Assembly (NCBI GenBank): GCA_934047225.1
Contig: OW204001.1
Coordinates: 6,804,201 to 6,868,200, forward strand
DNA length: 64,000 bases
From: Ypsolopha sequella
Taxonomy: Eukaryota; Arthropoda; Insecta; Lepidoptera; Ypsolophidae
Direction: 5' to 3'
Shown: positions 40,201-44,665 of the stretch, in pieces
How the letters are laid out: each line of letters starts with the position of its first letter
How positions within the stretch are numbered: the first letter of the stretch is position 1
Translations under genes and position numbers: made by a program
The notes under the pieces: model-generated
Databases searched by the model: none
What the model was told of the DNA's origin: nothing
What the model saw: only the letters and a program-made list of their open reading frames with translations

Positions 40201-40239
40201 ACTTTGATACAAATTTCTAGCACTTAATATACGATACAT
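7160..40239 (-). CDS. POLRMT: Mitochondrial DNA-directed RNA polymerase, complete gene, 24 coding exons
   Basis: Single-subunit, T7-like polymerase that transcribes mitochondrial DNA and makes replication primers in the matrix. Exons in transcript order: 40092-40239, 39858-39971, 39209-39785, 38721-38843, 37974-38148, 37364-37474, 36018-36179, 34990-35319, 34245-34385, 33142-33260, 32458-32632, 30238-30359, 29169-29384, 23359-23508, 21888-22073, 20972-21181, 20378-20532, 19629-19780, 18261-18420, 15733-15862, 14700-14828, 11068-11239, 9356-9447, 7160-7286. All junctions are GT-AG, phases agree throughout, and the total is 4176 nt (1391 aa, against 1230 in human). A basic N-terminus ([11 protein letters not shown]) suggests mitochondrial import. 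A PPR region spans about residues 400-460. Catalytic residues present: motif A D1082, motif B K1151 and Y1159, motif C D1305. The protein ends SIYFFS. It looks functional; only the introns are swollen by repeats. Confidence 0.95.
8368..8404 (-). ncRNA. Degenerate hammerhead-like motif H1
   Basis: Minus strand: TTCGA, CTGA, hairpin CCCC..GGGT, CGAAA, short AT spacer, TCGAA. Stem I (TTCGA/TCGAA) pairs perfectly, but part of the CTGATGA core is deleted. It sits 3' of the GIY-YIG ORF. Confidence 0.45.
8531..9094 (-). mobile_element. Penelope-like element fragment, GIY-YIG C-terminal ORF
   Basis: A 187-codon open frame ending in a GIY-YIG-type domain: [20 protein letters not shown], then [13 protein letters not shown], and a C-terminal [17 protein letters not shown]. 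The Y...YVGET pattern fits the endonuclease of Penelope-like elements. No reverse transcriptase remains upstream; the frame runs into an A-rich stretch and element D. A related, more decayed copy is at 17764-18060. Both have a hammerhead-like motif 130-160 nt 3' of the ORF. It lies in the last POLRMT intron. Confidence 0.7.
9076..9334 (+). mobile_element. Element D, copy 1 (internally deleted)
   Basis: Matches 11385-11765 and the reverse complement of 62791-63180 ('ggttagccaacc', 'tatgcattgaaaaacgtagtatg', 'tagcataaactacta'). It lacks the internal segment containing 'aaattactcggttacg'. It ends about 22 nt from the exon 23 donor. Confidence 0.8.
9356..9447 (-). CDS. POLRMT: POLRMT exon 23
   Basis: Residues 1320-1349. 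[20 protein letters not shown] and [11 protein letters not shown]. Acceptor TTTTCCAG, donor AAC|GTAAGT. Confidence 0.95.
10747..11062 (+). mobile_element. tRNA-derived SINE, copy 1
   Basis: The 5' head resembles a tRNA: box A TAGCTCAAGGGTAG (10754-10767) and box B GGTTCGATCCC (10796-10806). The body is about 230 bp and ends ...GGGGATTCATGTCATGACGATATA. Other copies: 15905-16243 (minus) and two 3' pieces at 22088-22200 and 22528-22595. It is not a tRNA gene because the acceptor stem does not close. Confidence 0.85.
11068..11239 (-). CDS. POLRMT: POLRMT exon 22, catalytic motif C
   Basis: Residues 1262-1319. [20 protein letters not shown], then [21 protein letters not shown]1305 in VHD is the second catalytic aspartate. 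A SINE ends about 6 nt beyond the donor. Confidence 0.98.
11385..11765 (+). mobile_element. Element D, copy 2 (full length)
   Basis: A roughly 380-bp nonautonomous element, from TTTCAATGCATGTGCTCG to TAGCATAAACTACTA. It contains an inner hairpin around 'taaaacactcgctacgctcgtgtttta'-like arms. No ORF. Confidence 0.85.
12500..12720 (-). mobile_element. tRNA-related SINE-like fragment
   Basis: Read on the minus strand, 12542-12600 has CCTCGGTAGCGCGCCTGTC and box-B-like GGTTCAAATCC, with CCTCGG/CCGAGG ends pairing. It is too short for a functional tRNA and is continuous with flanking repeat. Confidence 0.5.
12947..13066. repeat. 60-bp tandem duplication
   Basis: Two adjacent copies of a 60-bp unit (gtcttttatataatactttt...tttaaataca) with exact 60-bp offset and few differences. 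The second copy is also the left arm of the inverted repeat around motif H2. Confidence 0.85.
13091..13135 (-). ncRNA. Hammerhead-like motif H2
   Basis: Minus strand: ACTTGA, CTGATGA, hairpin CGGCCC/GGGCCG, AAA, ACATT spacer, TCAAGT. Stem I (ACTTGA/TCAAGT) is perfect. Flanked by 35-nt inverted arms (13021-13056 and about 13140-13174). Catalytic activity cannot be judged; stem II appears to pull G12 into a pair with an extra C. Confidence 0.55.
14700..14828 (-). CDS. POLRMT: POLRMT exon 21
   Basis: Residues 1219-1261. [19 protein letters not shown] is diagnostic. The Arg/Ala/Ser-rich segment that follows diverges from the human sequence. Confidence 0.95.
15354..15702 (-). mobile_element. RTE-type LINE 3' fragment, copy 2
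   Basis: Same family as 2855-3215, bounded at its 3' end by (CATC)5 on the plus strand. It ends 30 nt from POLRMT exon 20. Confidence 0.8.
15733..15862 (-). CDS. POLRMT: POLRMT exon 20
   Basis: Residues 1176-1218. [17 protein letters not shown] and [20 protein letters not shown], the conserved LQEMFSGTRAIQ.W region. An RTE tail lies 30 nt on one side and a SINE about 40 nt on the other. Confidence 0.95.
15905..16243 (-). mobile_element. tRNA-derived SINE, copy 2
   Basis: Reverse-strand copy of the 10747 SINE: box B complement GGGATCGAACC at 16194-16204, tRNA-like head ending near 16243, and 3' tail near 15905, about 40 nt from the exon 20 acceptor. Confidence 0.85.
17120..17255. repeat. Foldback repeat
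   Basis: Arms 'acgtgcggaaccgtcattgcaa' (written in part) and 'ttgcaatgacaggctttccgcac' pair imperfectly around a GC-rich centre that contains a second inverted pair, 'gttccgactgtc' against 'gacatttgtcggaac'. No ORF. Confidence 0.55.
17560..17602 (-). ncRNA. Hammerhead-like motif H3
   Basis: Minus strand: CTCAA, CTGATG, CC, hairpin GGGCCC/GGGCCC, GAAA, TATATC, TTGAG. Stem I (CTCAA/TTGAG) is perfect. It lies about 160 nt 3' of the decayed GIY-YIG copy at 17764. Confidence 0.55.
17698..17742. repeat. CATT tetranucleotide microsatellite
   Basis: Nearly uninterrupted ATTC units (about 10) with one GATC interruption. Confidence 0.9.
17764..18060 (-). pseudogene. Decayed Penelope-like GIY-YIG C-terminus
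   Basis: Nucleotide match to the C-terminal part of the 8531-9094 ORF (shared 'cgtagtg.gcaccaagtgacca' and 'ttaatg.tggg'), with frameshifts and stops. The end of the ORF is replaced by unrelated sequence. Confidence 0.6.
18261..18420 (-). CDS. POLRMT: POLRMT exon 19, catalytic motif B / O-helix
   Basis: Residues 1123-1175. [20 protein letters not shown], with K1151 and Y1159 at the nucleotide-selecting positions of the O-helix. Confidence 0.98.
19009..19466. mobile_element. MITE with about 65-bp terminal inverted repeats
   Basis: Left end 'ttgcttggaaattcgacct' and right end 'aggtcgaatttccaagca', continuing inward through 'gagatcatttccaac'. It directly abuts the decayed motif-A exon copy. 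Confidence 0.8.
19463..19602 (-). pseudogene. Decayed tandem copy of the POLRMT motif-A exon
   Basis: About 120 nt matches the 3' part of exon 18 (from [10 protein letters not shown] to SATAAR). One inserted base after CTGGGAGG shifts the frame, and the donor GTGAGT has become GGGAGT. The motif-A aspartate codon is not in the copy. The unit is offset about 140 bp from the true exon with shared flanking 'gtataca', so it is a local tandem duplication. Confidence 0.9.
19629..19780 (-). CDS. POLRMT: POLRMT exon 18, catalytic motif A
   Basis: Residues 1072-1122. [21 protein letters not shown]1082 is the first metal-binding aspartate. Donor AGA|GTGAGT. A decayed partial copy lies just downstream in the same intron (19463-19602). 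Confidence 0.98.
19859..20214 (-). mobile_element. RTE-type LINE 3' fragment, copy 3
   Basis: Same family as 2855-3215, beginning with ATCATCATCATCCATCC. It lies in the intron upstream of motif-A exon 18. Confidence 0.8.
20378..20532 (-). CDS. POLRMT: POLRMT exon 17
   Basis: Residues 1020-1071. [20 protein letters not shown] and [16 protein letters not shown]. Its 3' splice site lies 15 nt from palindromic MITE copy 2, so the branch-point region is probably MITE-derived. Confidence 0.97.
20548..20813. mobile_element. 266-bp palindromic MITE, copy 2
   Basis: Same ends as the 5485 copy. Its left end is 15 nt from the exon 17 acceptor of POLRMT. Confidence 0.9.
20972..21181 (-). CDS. POLRMT: POLRMT exon 16, template-binding block
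   Basis: Residues 950-1019. [20 protein letters not shown] and [17 protein letters not shown], nearly invariant in mitochondrial and T7-like polymerases. Confidence 0.98.
21565..21760. repeat. Long inverted repeat carrying motif H4
   Basis: Arms 'aaaatactttataattataa...acggtttaagatatatttcg' and their reverse complement (about 60 nt each) flank a hairpin and the hammerhead-like core. The element interrupts a LINE-tail-like repeat (21450-21830). Confidence 0.85.
21658..21702 (+). ncRNA. Hammerhead-like motif H4
   Basis: Plus strand: TTTAA, CTGATG, CC, hairpin GGGTCC/GGACCC, GAAA, TATATC, TTAAA. Stem I (TTTAA/TTAAA) is perfect. Confidence 0.55.
21888..22073 (-). CDS. POLRMT: POLRMT exon 15
   Basis: Residues 888-949. 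A Pro-rich linker, then [19 protein letters not shown] and [11 protein letters not shown], the helix preceding the [12 protein letters not shown] motif. Confidence 0.9.
22088..22200 (-). mobile_element. SINE 3' fragment
   Basis: Matches the last 110 bp of the SINE in reverse orientation (atatcgtcacgacatgaatcc). The tail is about 15 nt from the exon 15 acceptor. Confidence 0.8.
22245..22500. mobile_element. Foldback MITE between inverted SINE tails
   Basis: Arms 'gtctttcaatttaaatgg' and the reverse complement run inward for more than 100 nt (tactgaatcatctcc, gtggaatg, gcgcgaa). No ORF. Confidence 0.85.
22528..22595 (+). mobile_element. SINE 3' fragment, opposite orientation
   Basis: 'tttcacagttcacactcgga...ccctcggggattcaagtcgtgg' matches the SINE tail in plus orientation, facing away from the 22088 fragment. 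Confidence 0.75.
22913..23038. mobile_element. Short foldback MITE, related to 50053-50620
   Basis: Ends 'cccggcagtaaataatgcac' and 'gtgcattatttactgccggg' are exact reverse complements. The inner 'tgcgacagaga.gacg' is shared with the larger element at 50053. Confidence 0.85.
23039..23208. mobile_element. Foldback MITE, copy 2 of the 6981 family
   Basis: Close to the reverse complement of 6981-7139, including 'tgccatctcttttgcacgcg'. It directly follows the 22913 element. Confidence 0.85.
23359..23508 (-). CDS. POLRMT: POLRMT exon 14
   Basis: Residues 838-887. [20 protein letters not shown] and [13 protein letters not shown] match the conserved LDALNQLG..W..N..VLDL block. Confidence 0.95.
24642..24681 (-). 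ncRNA. Divergent hammerhead-like motif H6
   Basis: Minus strand: AACCC, TTTATGATGG, hairpin, CCGAAACCGGTC, GGGTT. Stem I (AACCC/GGGTT) pairs. The CTGA core reads TATGATG, so activity is doubtful. Confidence 0.35.
25028..27886 (-). CDS. LINE ORF2: apurinic-type endonuclease plus reverse transcriptase
   Basis: 952 codons from the first ATG. The endonuclease occupies about residues 20-210: LSEVN with E near 26, GDTNINLR near 129-136, and SDH at 202-204. The reverse transcriptase spans about 440-720: [24 protein letters not shown] with its aspartate near 573, [14 protein letters not shown], and the catalytic [10 protein letters not shown] with YADD at 660-663. The frame is open upstream of this ATG to about 28028 (includes NIRSM), so translation may start at a non-AUG codon or by reinitiation after ORF1. 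No RNase H domain is seen. Confidence 0.92.
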   Translation of the reverse strand: MRKHYNELLVLLSTCQDKIHIIILSEVNIKQDEVHMYKIPNYDLHWNTRETKRGGGIIIFSRKEMNFSTINITGNAGEYIHGQINMLDDRNIHIIAAYRPPKTNKLRFVEEMKQILKTVPNHCDAIFIGDTNINLREEKTSRALQLYQDTLCEHGLQCTITDVTREEIVDGRVVTSCIDHLWVRSQRQRPVPASYLLTCKISDHYLIGVRLEVDDVTTSPIGNNSDKVMTLNNKLVSEKLDAVNWSELYECKCPMILYKKLCLIFGDIYESSKCESFVKKKRSVEPWIDKRLKKMLDIRDNLFRTWKSAPKSMIKRLEYTRYRNKVSKLINVAKNTYRQEEIKKCNNDCRKIWSKINSWLGRNKNNVDDVIQKYLGKTDNTENICTNFSKTFTQEIHKIKHKCNTKFLNRSDYVKESNVSIKYRKVSCSEVEKIIDELKCETSPGSDEIRVRDVKYIKTKISPIIASFINMCVSNGFYPDELKLSLIRPIYKQGSHLDYSNYRPIAILSIINKITEKIIVKQITQFLEKHSLISNVQHGFRRGRSTATALVQFTDFINNNLNEKKQIVAVFIDFKKAFDTLDHDQLIHAMQECGIRGPLSDWMRAYLNNRKLTTVISGSRGEEAGIMYGVPTGSVYGPIGYIMHVNSMSNVVKNCSMYMYADDTCLFYAHKELKFIETCIQADLDNIVKWAHDNGIIINLNKTKCVHIRSPYIKSDNNYNVRIVGHGYECLHNRGRICNCSEIEFVNKYKYLGLTVDQNMSWKTHVNNVCNKLRAILAKFYHLSRFVNRATLYTVYYALVDAIISYGLSSYGCTFRSYLDQIKILQMRIMKTLVDKNTKNSCKKEYEKLFGICKILPVQEKVKLVIILENFNCNQFKTPISHKIITRNITNKRLCTPKINNYYGERTRKFLVPNILNEMPVTIRSKEKNVTKRTYKKYVYSHLLDDYTTKIK
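28062..28988 (-). CDS. LINE ORF1: PHD-like zinc finger, coiled coil, FP-like C-terminal domain
   Basis: 308 codons. Residues 4-47 hold a Cys/His pattern typical of a PHD finger (CKICK...CKGTC..YFHKKC...CEAC). About 90-150 is a Lys/Glu coiled coil. About 150-290 ([20 protein letters not shown], then [15 protein letters not shown]) resembles the nucleic-acid-binding domain found in insect LINE ORF1 proteins and in the baculovirus FP-like family. It is an RNA-binding chaperone by analogy. It ends just upstream of ORF2 on the same transcript. Confidence 0.85.
   Translation of the reverse strand: MPKCKICKLFVSASKEDVFMCKGTCELYFHKKCVRNTKFLEEQLCEACQKQKTPEIKKIQLSIDSKMSSDAILTQLNEKLAILSTMQKTLDDLAESVEFYAEQYQSLIEEKEKSDRKMKDLEQKHTYLQKCNKALEERVASLEAKEKEKNIEIIGLENQESEDLKKVVAKVAQKLELKPERIIHAWRVGGKNQSANQDRTRPVILTLASRTDRDEWLSKRKSRLTNAEIFNNNNKKNIFINEDLPKELRQLFFTARTALKPMYQYIWISHGKILVKKDQENRKVHVIRSEEDVQKMKEEEKGFQSSAQ
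29169..29384 (-). CDS. POLRMT: POLRMT exon 13, start of polymerase domain
   Basis: Residues 766-837. [24 protein letters not shown] and [18 protein letters not shown]. Markedly GC-rich, with many Arg, Pro and Ala, compared with the AT-rich N-terminal exons. Confidence 0.9.
30238..30359 (-). CDS. POLRMT: POLRMT exon 12, hidden under a plus-strand open frame
   Basis: Residues 726-765. [20 protein letters not shown], then [17 protein letters not shown]. Acceptor TATTGCAG, donor AAAGA|GTAAGT. It supplies the segment that human POLRMT has between PRQYWEALG and LVPVLYHVY, and restores the phase between exons 11 and 13. The plus-strand LINE-like frame starting at 30213 overlaps it and is not coding here. 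Confidence 0.9.
30403..31051 (+). mobile_element. 5'-truncated LINE 3' end with RNase H, flanked by 13-bp target duplication
   Basis: GATACGTCCAATG occurs at 30390-30402 and again at 31052-31064, so the insert is 649 bp. The open frame inside encodes an RNase H C-terminal part ([20 protein letters not shown]) and a zinc-knuckle-like [18 protein letters not shown], ending SWLG at 30968. The first part of the longer open frame (30213-30402) is antisense to POLRMT exon 12 and is not part of the element. Confidence 0.88.
31435..31735 (+). pseudogene. LINE reverse-transcriptase C-terminal fragment
   Basis: [18 protein letters not shown] and [14 protein letters not shown], then [16 protein letters not shown], are the post-palm region of jockey/CR1-type reverse transcriptases. 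It breaks down after about 31720; further LINE-like 3' sequence may reach 32110. Confidence 0.75.
32110..32268. repeat. Near-perfect palindrome with CGAAACCGGTCG core
   Basis: Arms of about 70 nt: 'acacattcttggtaactgtt' pairs with 'aacagttaccaagaatgtgt', continuing inward through 'ctagcgaccggtttcg'. The core resembles that of motif H6. Confidence 0.85.
32458..32632 (-). CDS. POLRMT: POLRMT exon 11
   Basis: Residues 667-725. [20 protein letters not shown], then [19 protein letters not shown], matching the human YRKYL...PRQYWEALG region. Confidence 0.9.
32677..32805. mobile_element. 130-bp palindromic MITE, copy 1
   Basis: 'acaaaacggtgtttaacttt' with a reverse-complement right arm, about 60-nt arms. 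Copy 2 at 44981-45115. Confidence 0.88.
33142..33260 (-). CDS. POLRMT: POLRMT exon 10
   Basis: Residues 628-666. [20 protein letters not shown] through [11 protein letters not shown]. Phase 0 in, phase 2 out. Confidence 0.85.
33540..34203 (-). pseudogene. LINE reverse-transcriptase C-terminal fragment, frameshifted
   Basis: Minus strand: [15 protein letters not shown] in one frame, then [20 protein letters not shown] and [20 protein letters not shown] in the next, so one base was gained near 33950. It ends at 33648 with a poly(A)-like tract (A-run on plus near 33578). It adjoins POLRMT exon 9. Confidence 0.75.
34245..34385 (-). CDS. POLRMT: POLRMT exon 9
   Basis: Residues 581-627. [19 protein letters not shown] through [11 protein letters not shown], equivalent to the human N-terminal-domain helices ending in SLYPFL. 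Confidence 0.9.
34990..35319 (-). CDS. POLRMT: POLRMT exon 8
   Basis: Residues 471-580. It contains [18 protein letters not shown], matching the conserved 'VLKAVHKVKP' region of POLRMT, and ends SPTVKLY. Acceptor TTCTTCCAG, donor ATAT|GTAAGT. Confidence 0.9.
36018..36179 (-). CDS. POLRMT: POLRMT exon 7, PPR repeat
   Basis: Residues 417-470. [20 protein letters not shown] and [14 protein letters not shown] complete one PPR unit and begin the next, as in other metazoan POLRMT proteins. Confidence 0.9.
36447..36478. repeat. Short perfect hairpin
   Basis: CGATAAAGTGTGTT-GAA-ACACACTTTATCG. It has no flanking feature and is probably part of an old foldback repeat. Confidence 0.6.
36744..36960. 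repeat. Dispersed repeat tail
   Basis: Shares 'ccgttgaatggttctcgagttaaaacgga'-type sequence (partly quoted) with 48110-48275; a common lepidopteran-style repeat 3' end. No coding exon. Confidence 0.55.
37364..37474 (-). CDS. POLRMT: POLRMT exon 6, PPR repeat
   Basis: Residues 380-416. [14 protein letters not shown] is the first helix of a pentatricopeptide repeat that continues in exon 7. Confidence 0.9.
37974..38148 (-). CDS. POLRMT: POLRMT exon 5, basic helix
   Basis: Residues 321-379. A long charged helix ([16 protein letters not shown]) is followed by [20 protein letters not shown], which leads into the PPR region. Confidence 0.85.
38721..38843 (-). CDS. POLRMT: POLRMT exon 4
   Basis: Residues 280-320, starting [19 protein letters not shown], in phase with exons 3 and 5. 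Acceptor TTTTCAG, donor AAAGC|GTAAGT. Confidence 0.85.
39209..39785 (-). CDS. POLRMT: POLRMT exon 3, N-terminal extension
   Basis: A 577-nt exon, residues 88-279, between CTTTTCAG and GTAAGT. Ser/Lys/Asp-rich and low in conservation, as in other animal POLRMT N-terminal extensions. It contains the [20 protein letters not shown] segment. Confidence 0.85.
39858..39971 (-). CDS. POLRMT: POLRMT exon 2
   Basis: Acceptor TTCCTTCAG, donor GGAAG|GTGAGT. Lys-rich stretch [20 protein letters not shown] (about residues 67-86), typical of the region after the presequence. Confidence 0.85.
40092..40239 (-). CDS. POLRMT: POLRMT exon 1, start codon and import signal
   Basis: ATG at 40239-40237. It encodes [20 protein letters not shown], rich in Arg with no acidic residue, as expected of a matrix-targeting presequence. 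Donor TTTAG|GTCAGT, phase 1. Confidence 0.85.
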
Positions 40240-40368
40240 TATTGTTATATAAACTCAACAATACAAGTTAAATAAGTAAAACATTCCGATACGAAAACCG
40301 AGCCGCAAAATCAAAACCACGTGAAAACGAGCGCAACAAAAATAGTTGTTTAGACAGTGACAGACAGT

Positions 40369-40950
40369 AGGGTACGTTTCGTAACGTGTGATTATCACTC
40401 GGAGCGATGCGAATTTTACCCTGCATCGTTCAAAAATCGACCCGAGTGAAACCGAGGGTAAACGAACTGTTACCTGACAGTTGCGATATGTGTTTAGAAA
40501 CGCTTTCGGGAAATGTGAATATCGCACTGACAAGTGCGATTTCTAACTCTGTTTGGGTACCGTTAAAATTCGCCTGACAGTTGTCATTTCGGAGTTTTCT
40601 CGGGATTCGGACAATTTTTGAAAATAGAATTCAACATTTCCGTACGAATACGGGAAAATGTTTCGAAACTGCTTCGACAGGATTATGGCTTGCAAATGCA
40701 AAGGTCGCAATGCCATCCATATTAAAAGCAATAGGTATTTAGGTACTTTACTTTATTTATTTTGATTTGAGGTTATGTATTTACTTGACGTGTGTCACTC
40801 CAGACCGTTTCAAAACGCTTTTCTCACGGCAATCACTCGCAAGCGTTTCAAAACCAGATCTTTCATTCTCTTTCTAGTATATAGCTTTGTCTCTTTCTTA
40901 AAAACGAGTGAAATTTCGCACGAAGATCACACGTTCTGAAACGTAGCCCT
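40369..40950. mobile_element. Nonautonomous element with about 25-bp terminal inverted repeats, upstream of POLRMT
   Basis: Left end AGGGTACGTTTCGTAACGTG, right end ...CACACGTTCTGAAACGTAGCCCT (reverse-complement match). Its left end is 130 nt upstream of the POLRMT start codon, so it occupies promoter-distal or promoter sequence. Confidence 0.6.
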
Positions 40951-41645
40951 CATAGTTAGTTCTATCTTGTCCATGGAATGTAATGATCATGGTATCCTCT
41001 GTCTTGTCTATAGTCAAATAATTAGGTCTTTTATCGCGCACGGATCCTTTAACCCATTGAATGCCAGCCAGCCGCGAGAGCTAAGACCCTATAGCATAGT
41101 AAAACCAGAACAGTAGATTAACTCACGCCCCGTAGGAGACTTCAATACCTACTGTGTCAGGGTTGTTCCTTCTTTTATTTTCGTACCTAGCTAATACAAA
41201 TCAATATTTAAATACATATATTATACATATACTACGTAGGTATGTATTATGTTTGTAAATATTAAATTCATTTACATTGGGCCTTCAACTCGATGGCAGC
41301 AGCAGCGACAGCCGGTACGAATAGCGATACGTTAAATGAACGTGTTACCAACTTATCTGTTGCCGTAGGCCAAACTAAAATGACTTCTATATTCATTAGT
41401 AACAGTCTTCGTTGCCGCGAGTCGCCGAAATAGATAAGTTTGTGGTGCGGAACTGTTCTCAAGGCGGCCCCCTTTGGTGGCACGTTTGATCTACAAAGAC
41501 GCCGCCGCGCCGCTGCGCCGCGCCGTAGAGACCCGAATTGACCTTTATGTAGACCGGGAGCTCAGTACCGTATTTTAACCTTATATGAGGTAGACATTAA
41601 TAAAAAGCACATTTATTTAAATAAGACTTCTTTAATTTAAAATGC

Positions 41646-42573
41646 TTACAATTTATAATATGAAGCACGATATTTTGAAACATTATCTGTCAAATCCTCA
41701 CGTGATATTAATTGTAGCCATTGTAAGCGCCTGAAAACAACAAAATAAAAATTATGACAAATCAACTGACATTTTGAAGCCGATTATGACAAATGAGCTA
41801 TCAATCGACGACGTAGTGAAACATTCAAACATACATACATTCATATCATACATAATAAACGTATAGACCTTATAACTCATAAAGAAATCTTACTTGCTTA
41901 TATTAAATAAAGTAAGAAAACTTGAAAATAATCAATTATAAAATTAAAGATAAGCTCCTGAATTTACCTTAAAAACATGGGCATCGTCAAAAGGGGGAAG
42001 GGGGCAGCTGTCCCCCCCTAGAGATTTGAAAAACTTTGAGATTTTTATAATAAAGTAACCGAAAAATTCGCGAGAAACCCAAGAACATTATGTTTATAAG
42101 ACAATTATTTTGTTTCTTGTAATGAACAATTAAAAACTTTACATTTGTTTATTTTACCTACAATTCATGTCATCTTGCCCCCCTGGCAACGCTTTTGCTT
42201 AAAAATCTTTGTGATTGTTGACTAAATTAATCAGTTCAATTCATTTAAGTACATAATAAAATTTAAGTATCTAATCGAACATTGGCTCCTAGTCTATAAT
42301 TAAAAAATCTTTGCGATTTCAACCATATCAGCTCTACATTTAAAAACACTTTGACTAACTGACAATCATAGCACAGTTATGATCATAGGTACCTATGTTA
42401 AATGTGAACAAAGAAAGTACGGTTTACATCTCTCATTATTATTTATATGTACCATAAATTGTGTACTCACCTTGTTGAGTTGGTATTGAGAAGAACGATA
42501 ATTCTGGATTTGAGGAATTATTATTGAGGCATCCGAAGACAGAACAATATGTACGACAGCGTGCTGTCGACAT
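41646..42573 (-). CDS. THAP-like zinc-finger gene or remnant, two recognisable exons
   Basis: Exon 42471-42573: ATG then STARCRTYCSVFGCLNNNSS, NPELSFFSIPTQQ, matching the start of THAP domains (C..C, NPELSF..IP). Donor AACAAG|GTGAGT. Exon 41646-41730 after TTTTCAG: RLQWLQLISREDLTDNVSK then YRASYYKL and TAA, with AATAAA about 30 nt later. This resembles the THAP helix (LW...R). The first exon ends in phase 1 and the second needs phase 2, so a small middle exon is missing from my model or the gene is broken. The second Cys/His pair of THAP is absent. It may be a truncated host gene or a relic of a P-element-type transposase. Confidence 0.45.
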
Positions 42574-42890
42574 ATTTGAAGTGATCGGTGCCGCGCTGGC
42601 GCGCTTGTTCGAAAGACTTGACTGAGCGCGACCGCGGCGTAACCCCGACTAGCACCGGCCTTGCATACCGAGATATTGCTGTTGTGTGCGTACTGTAGTT
42701 CGTGCGTACTAGCACGCACACATATTAGCCGCGCGATGTACCTTTGGTTGAAGATAAACTACTTTTCTGGTTTTACTATGCCTATAGTGTCGACACAAAA
42801 ATGGCGAGCTACAATCATTCCGACTTGATTCAGAAAACCATGGTTTTCGTTATCTTAGGTTATATATCATATATCATGGTATATATCAGA

Positions 42891-44079
42891 CAGTGGCGTG
42901 CACAGAGTTTTTACACAGGGTAGACATAAAAACCGGTCAAGTGCGAGTCAGACTCGCGTACCTAAGGTTCCGTATCGTGGATGAAAAATGTAATTTTGTT
43001 TTCGTGAATTTCTAAACTGCTATATTATTCCTGTAATCTTTACGTAAGCACATATTACCATGATTTTTTTTTATTTTTCGATCAACCAATTTTAGAGATA
43101 AGTTGAGGGACATCAATTTTTTTTTGTAGTTTTTCGAGGATTTCCCAAAATAGAGGCAAGTAAATATAGCTAAGCGGCATCGTTCCAAACAGTTTGGTTA
43201 TTTGAACATAACAAGCAGAAGAAACAAAACAGTCGATTAGTATGTTTACAACCTGTCAGCCAGATAAATGTTTCATATTGTTTTGGATTGAATTTTCTAG
43301 TTGCTTTACCTTTTATTTGAATCCGGTACGAAGCGGCTTTTCTCGATTACTTCTTTTTTTTCAGCATAACACAGTTTTGAAAACGTACCATTTCTTAATT
43401 TTTGCACACACACATTCCCAGCACAACTTTCACAGTAGTTACTACCACCACTAGCCATGTTTTGCAATTTTTAGACCCAATTTTATTTTATTTATACTGC
43501 TTGTCATCAATTTGCGTAACGAACGAACGCAAAACAATAATGGATGGCGCCGGCTCAGCTGCTAAGGCGGCTTCGTAAGACTTCGGTAATTTTCGGTGAA
43601 TGTCGTAAAACTAAAAAGACGTCGTCTTTTTGCAGAGTTTTCGCATACATGTCGCACGCAAACAAGCAAAAGCTTTTGCATTTGTGTGCCATGTACTTAC
43701 AGTAACGCACACAACAAAGATACTGTTGGAATAATGACCCACACATAAAAGCCGGTACTGGCCGGTAGCCACCATTCCGCGATGGCTGGTCCGATATTGA
43801 ATTACAACGAATCATAAGCCATTCACTTCATAGTCTTTCGTAATCGATTTTAGCGATGTAATTCTATTTCGGAATGCTCGAGCATAGATACTTTATCTAT
43901 GGCTGGAGTGAGCGAGCGAATCGCAGCTGTGAACTGAGACTCGCAGTTCCCGCTAATGACAATAGATGGCGGTCGGTGTGGCTACACTTTTTTTTTACGA
44001 TATGCGTAAAAATGCGTAAATGATGTGTATTTGTCAGGGTAGACAGTGTCTTTTTGTCTGTATGGACTGCACGCCACTG
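42891..44079. mobile_element. Nonautonomous hAT-type element with 8-bp target duplication
   Basis: Terminal repeats CAGTGGCGTGCA / TGCACGCCACTG and flanking duplication ATATCAGA (42883-42890 and 44080-44087). 1189 bp, no transposase frame recognised. It contains the lepidopteran-type repeat 'aaccggtcaagtgcgagtc' near 42931. Confidence 0.88.
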
Positions 44080-44577
44080 ATATCAGAAGAACCGCAATGA
44101 AATATACTGTTTACTTTATTATAACACTTACCTATATAGTAATCCTGTGGGGGCATTTTCGTCGATTAAATTTGGGCATTACCCAAAATTGCACCAGCTT
44201 ATCACTCATTTGCACTCATTATCACTCATTTGCACTCACTATTTAGCCAAGTCGGCTATTTATAATAAAAACTCACTAGAATAACAATCACAGACTTATA
44301 ACGCGGTTATTACATGTATTATTATTATGTAAACACAACTTTTTTCATTCAAAAAACACAAAAAACTACGGACGTAAAAATGAGACCAAACTACAAACTA
44401 CGAACAAAAATGGCGGACTCGGTCCGACCTGCGGCAGAAAATGATTTATTTGATAGCTATATGGTTCATTTTCGACGAATCAGAGCACATCACCTTGTTG
44501 CCAACAAAACAATCTGCGTCTTGGTATTGCTCCAAAGAAACAGACGAAAAAACCGTTGAACAAAACGTAAACCGGAA

Positions 44578-44665
44578 GCGCGCGCTTTTTCTATGACGCA
44601 AACCTTGCGTCATAGACACTGTGAGCCGCTTTGAGCTATGACGCAAACGTTGCGTCATAGACACT
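44578..44665. repeat. Paired short hairpins
   Basis: TATGACGCAA..TTGCGTCATAGACACT occurs twice, about 50 nt apart, each a perfect hairpin. Confidence 0.7.
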
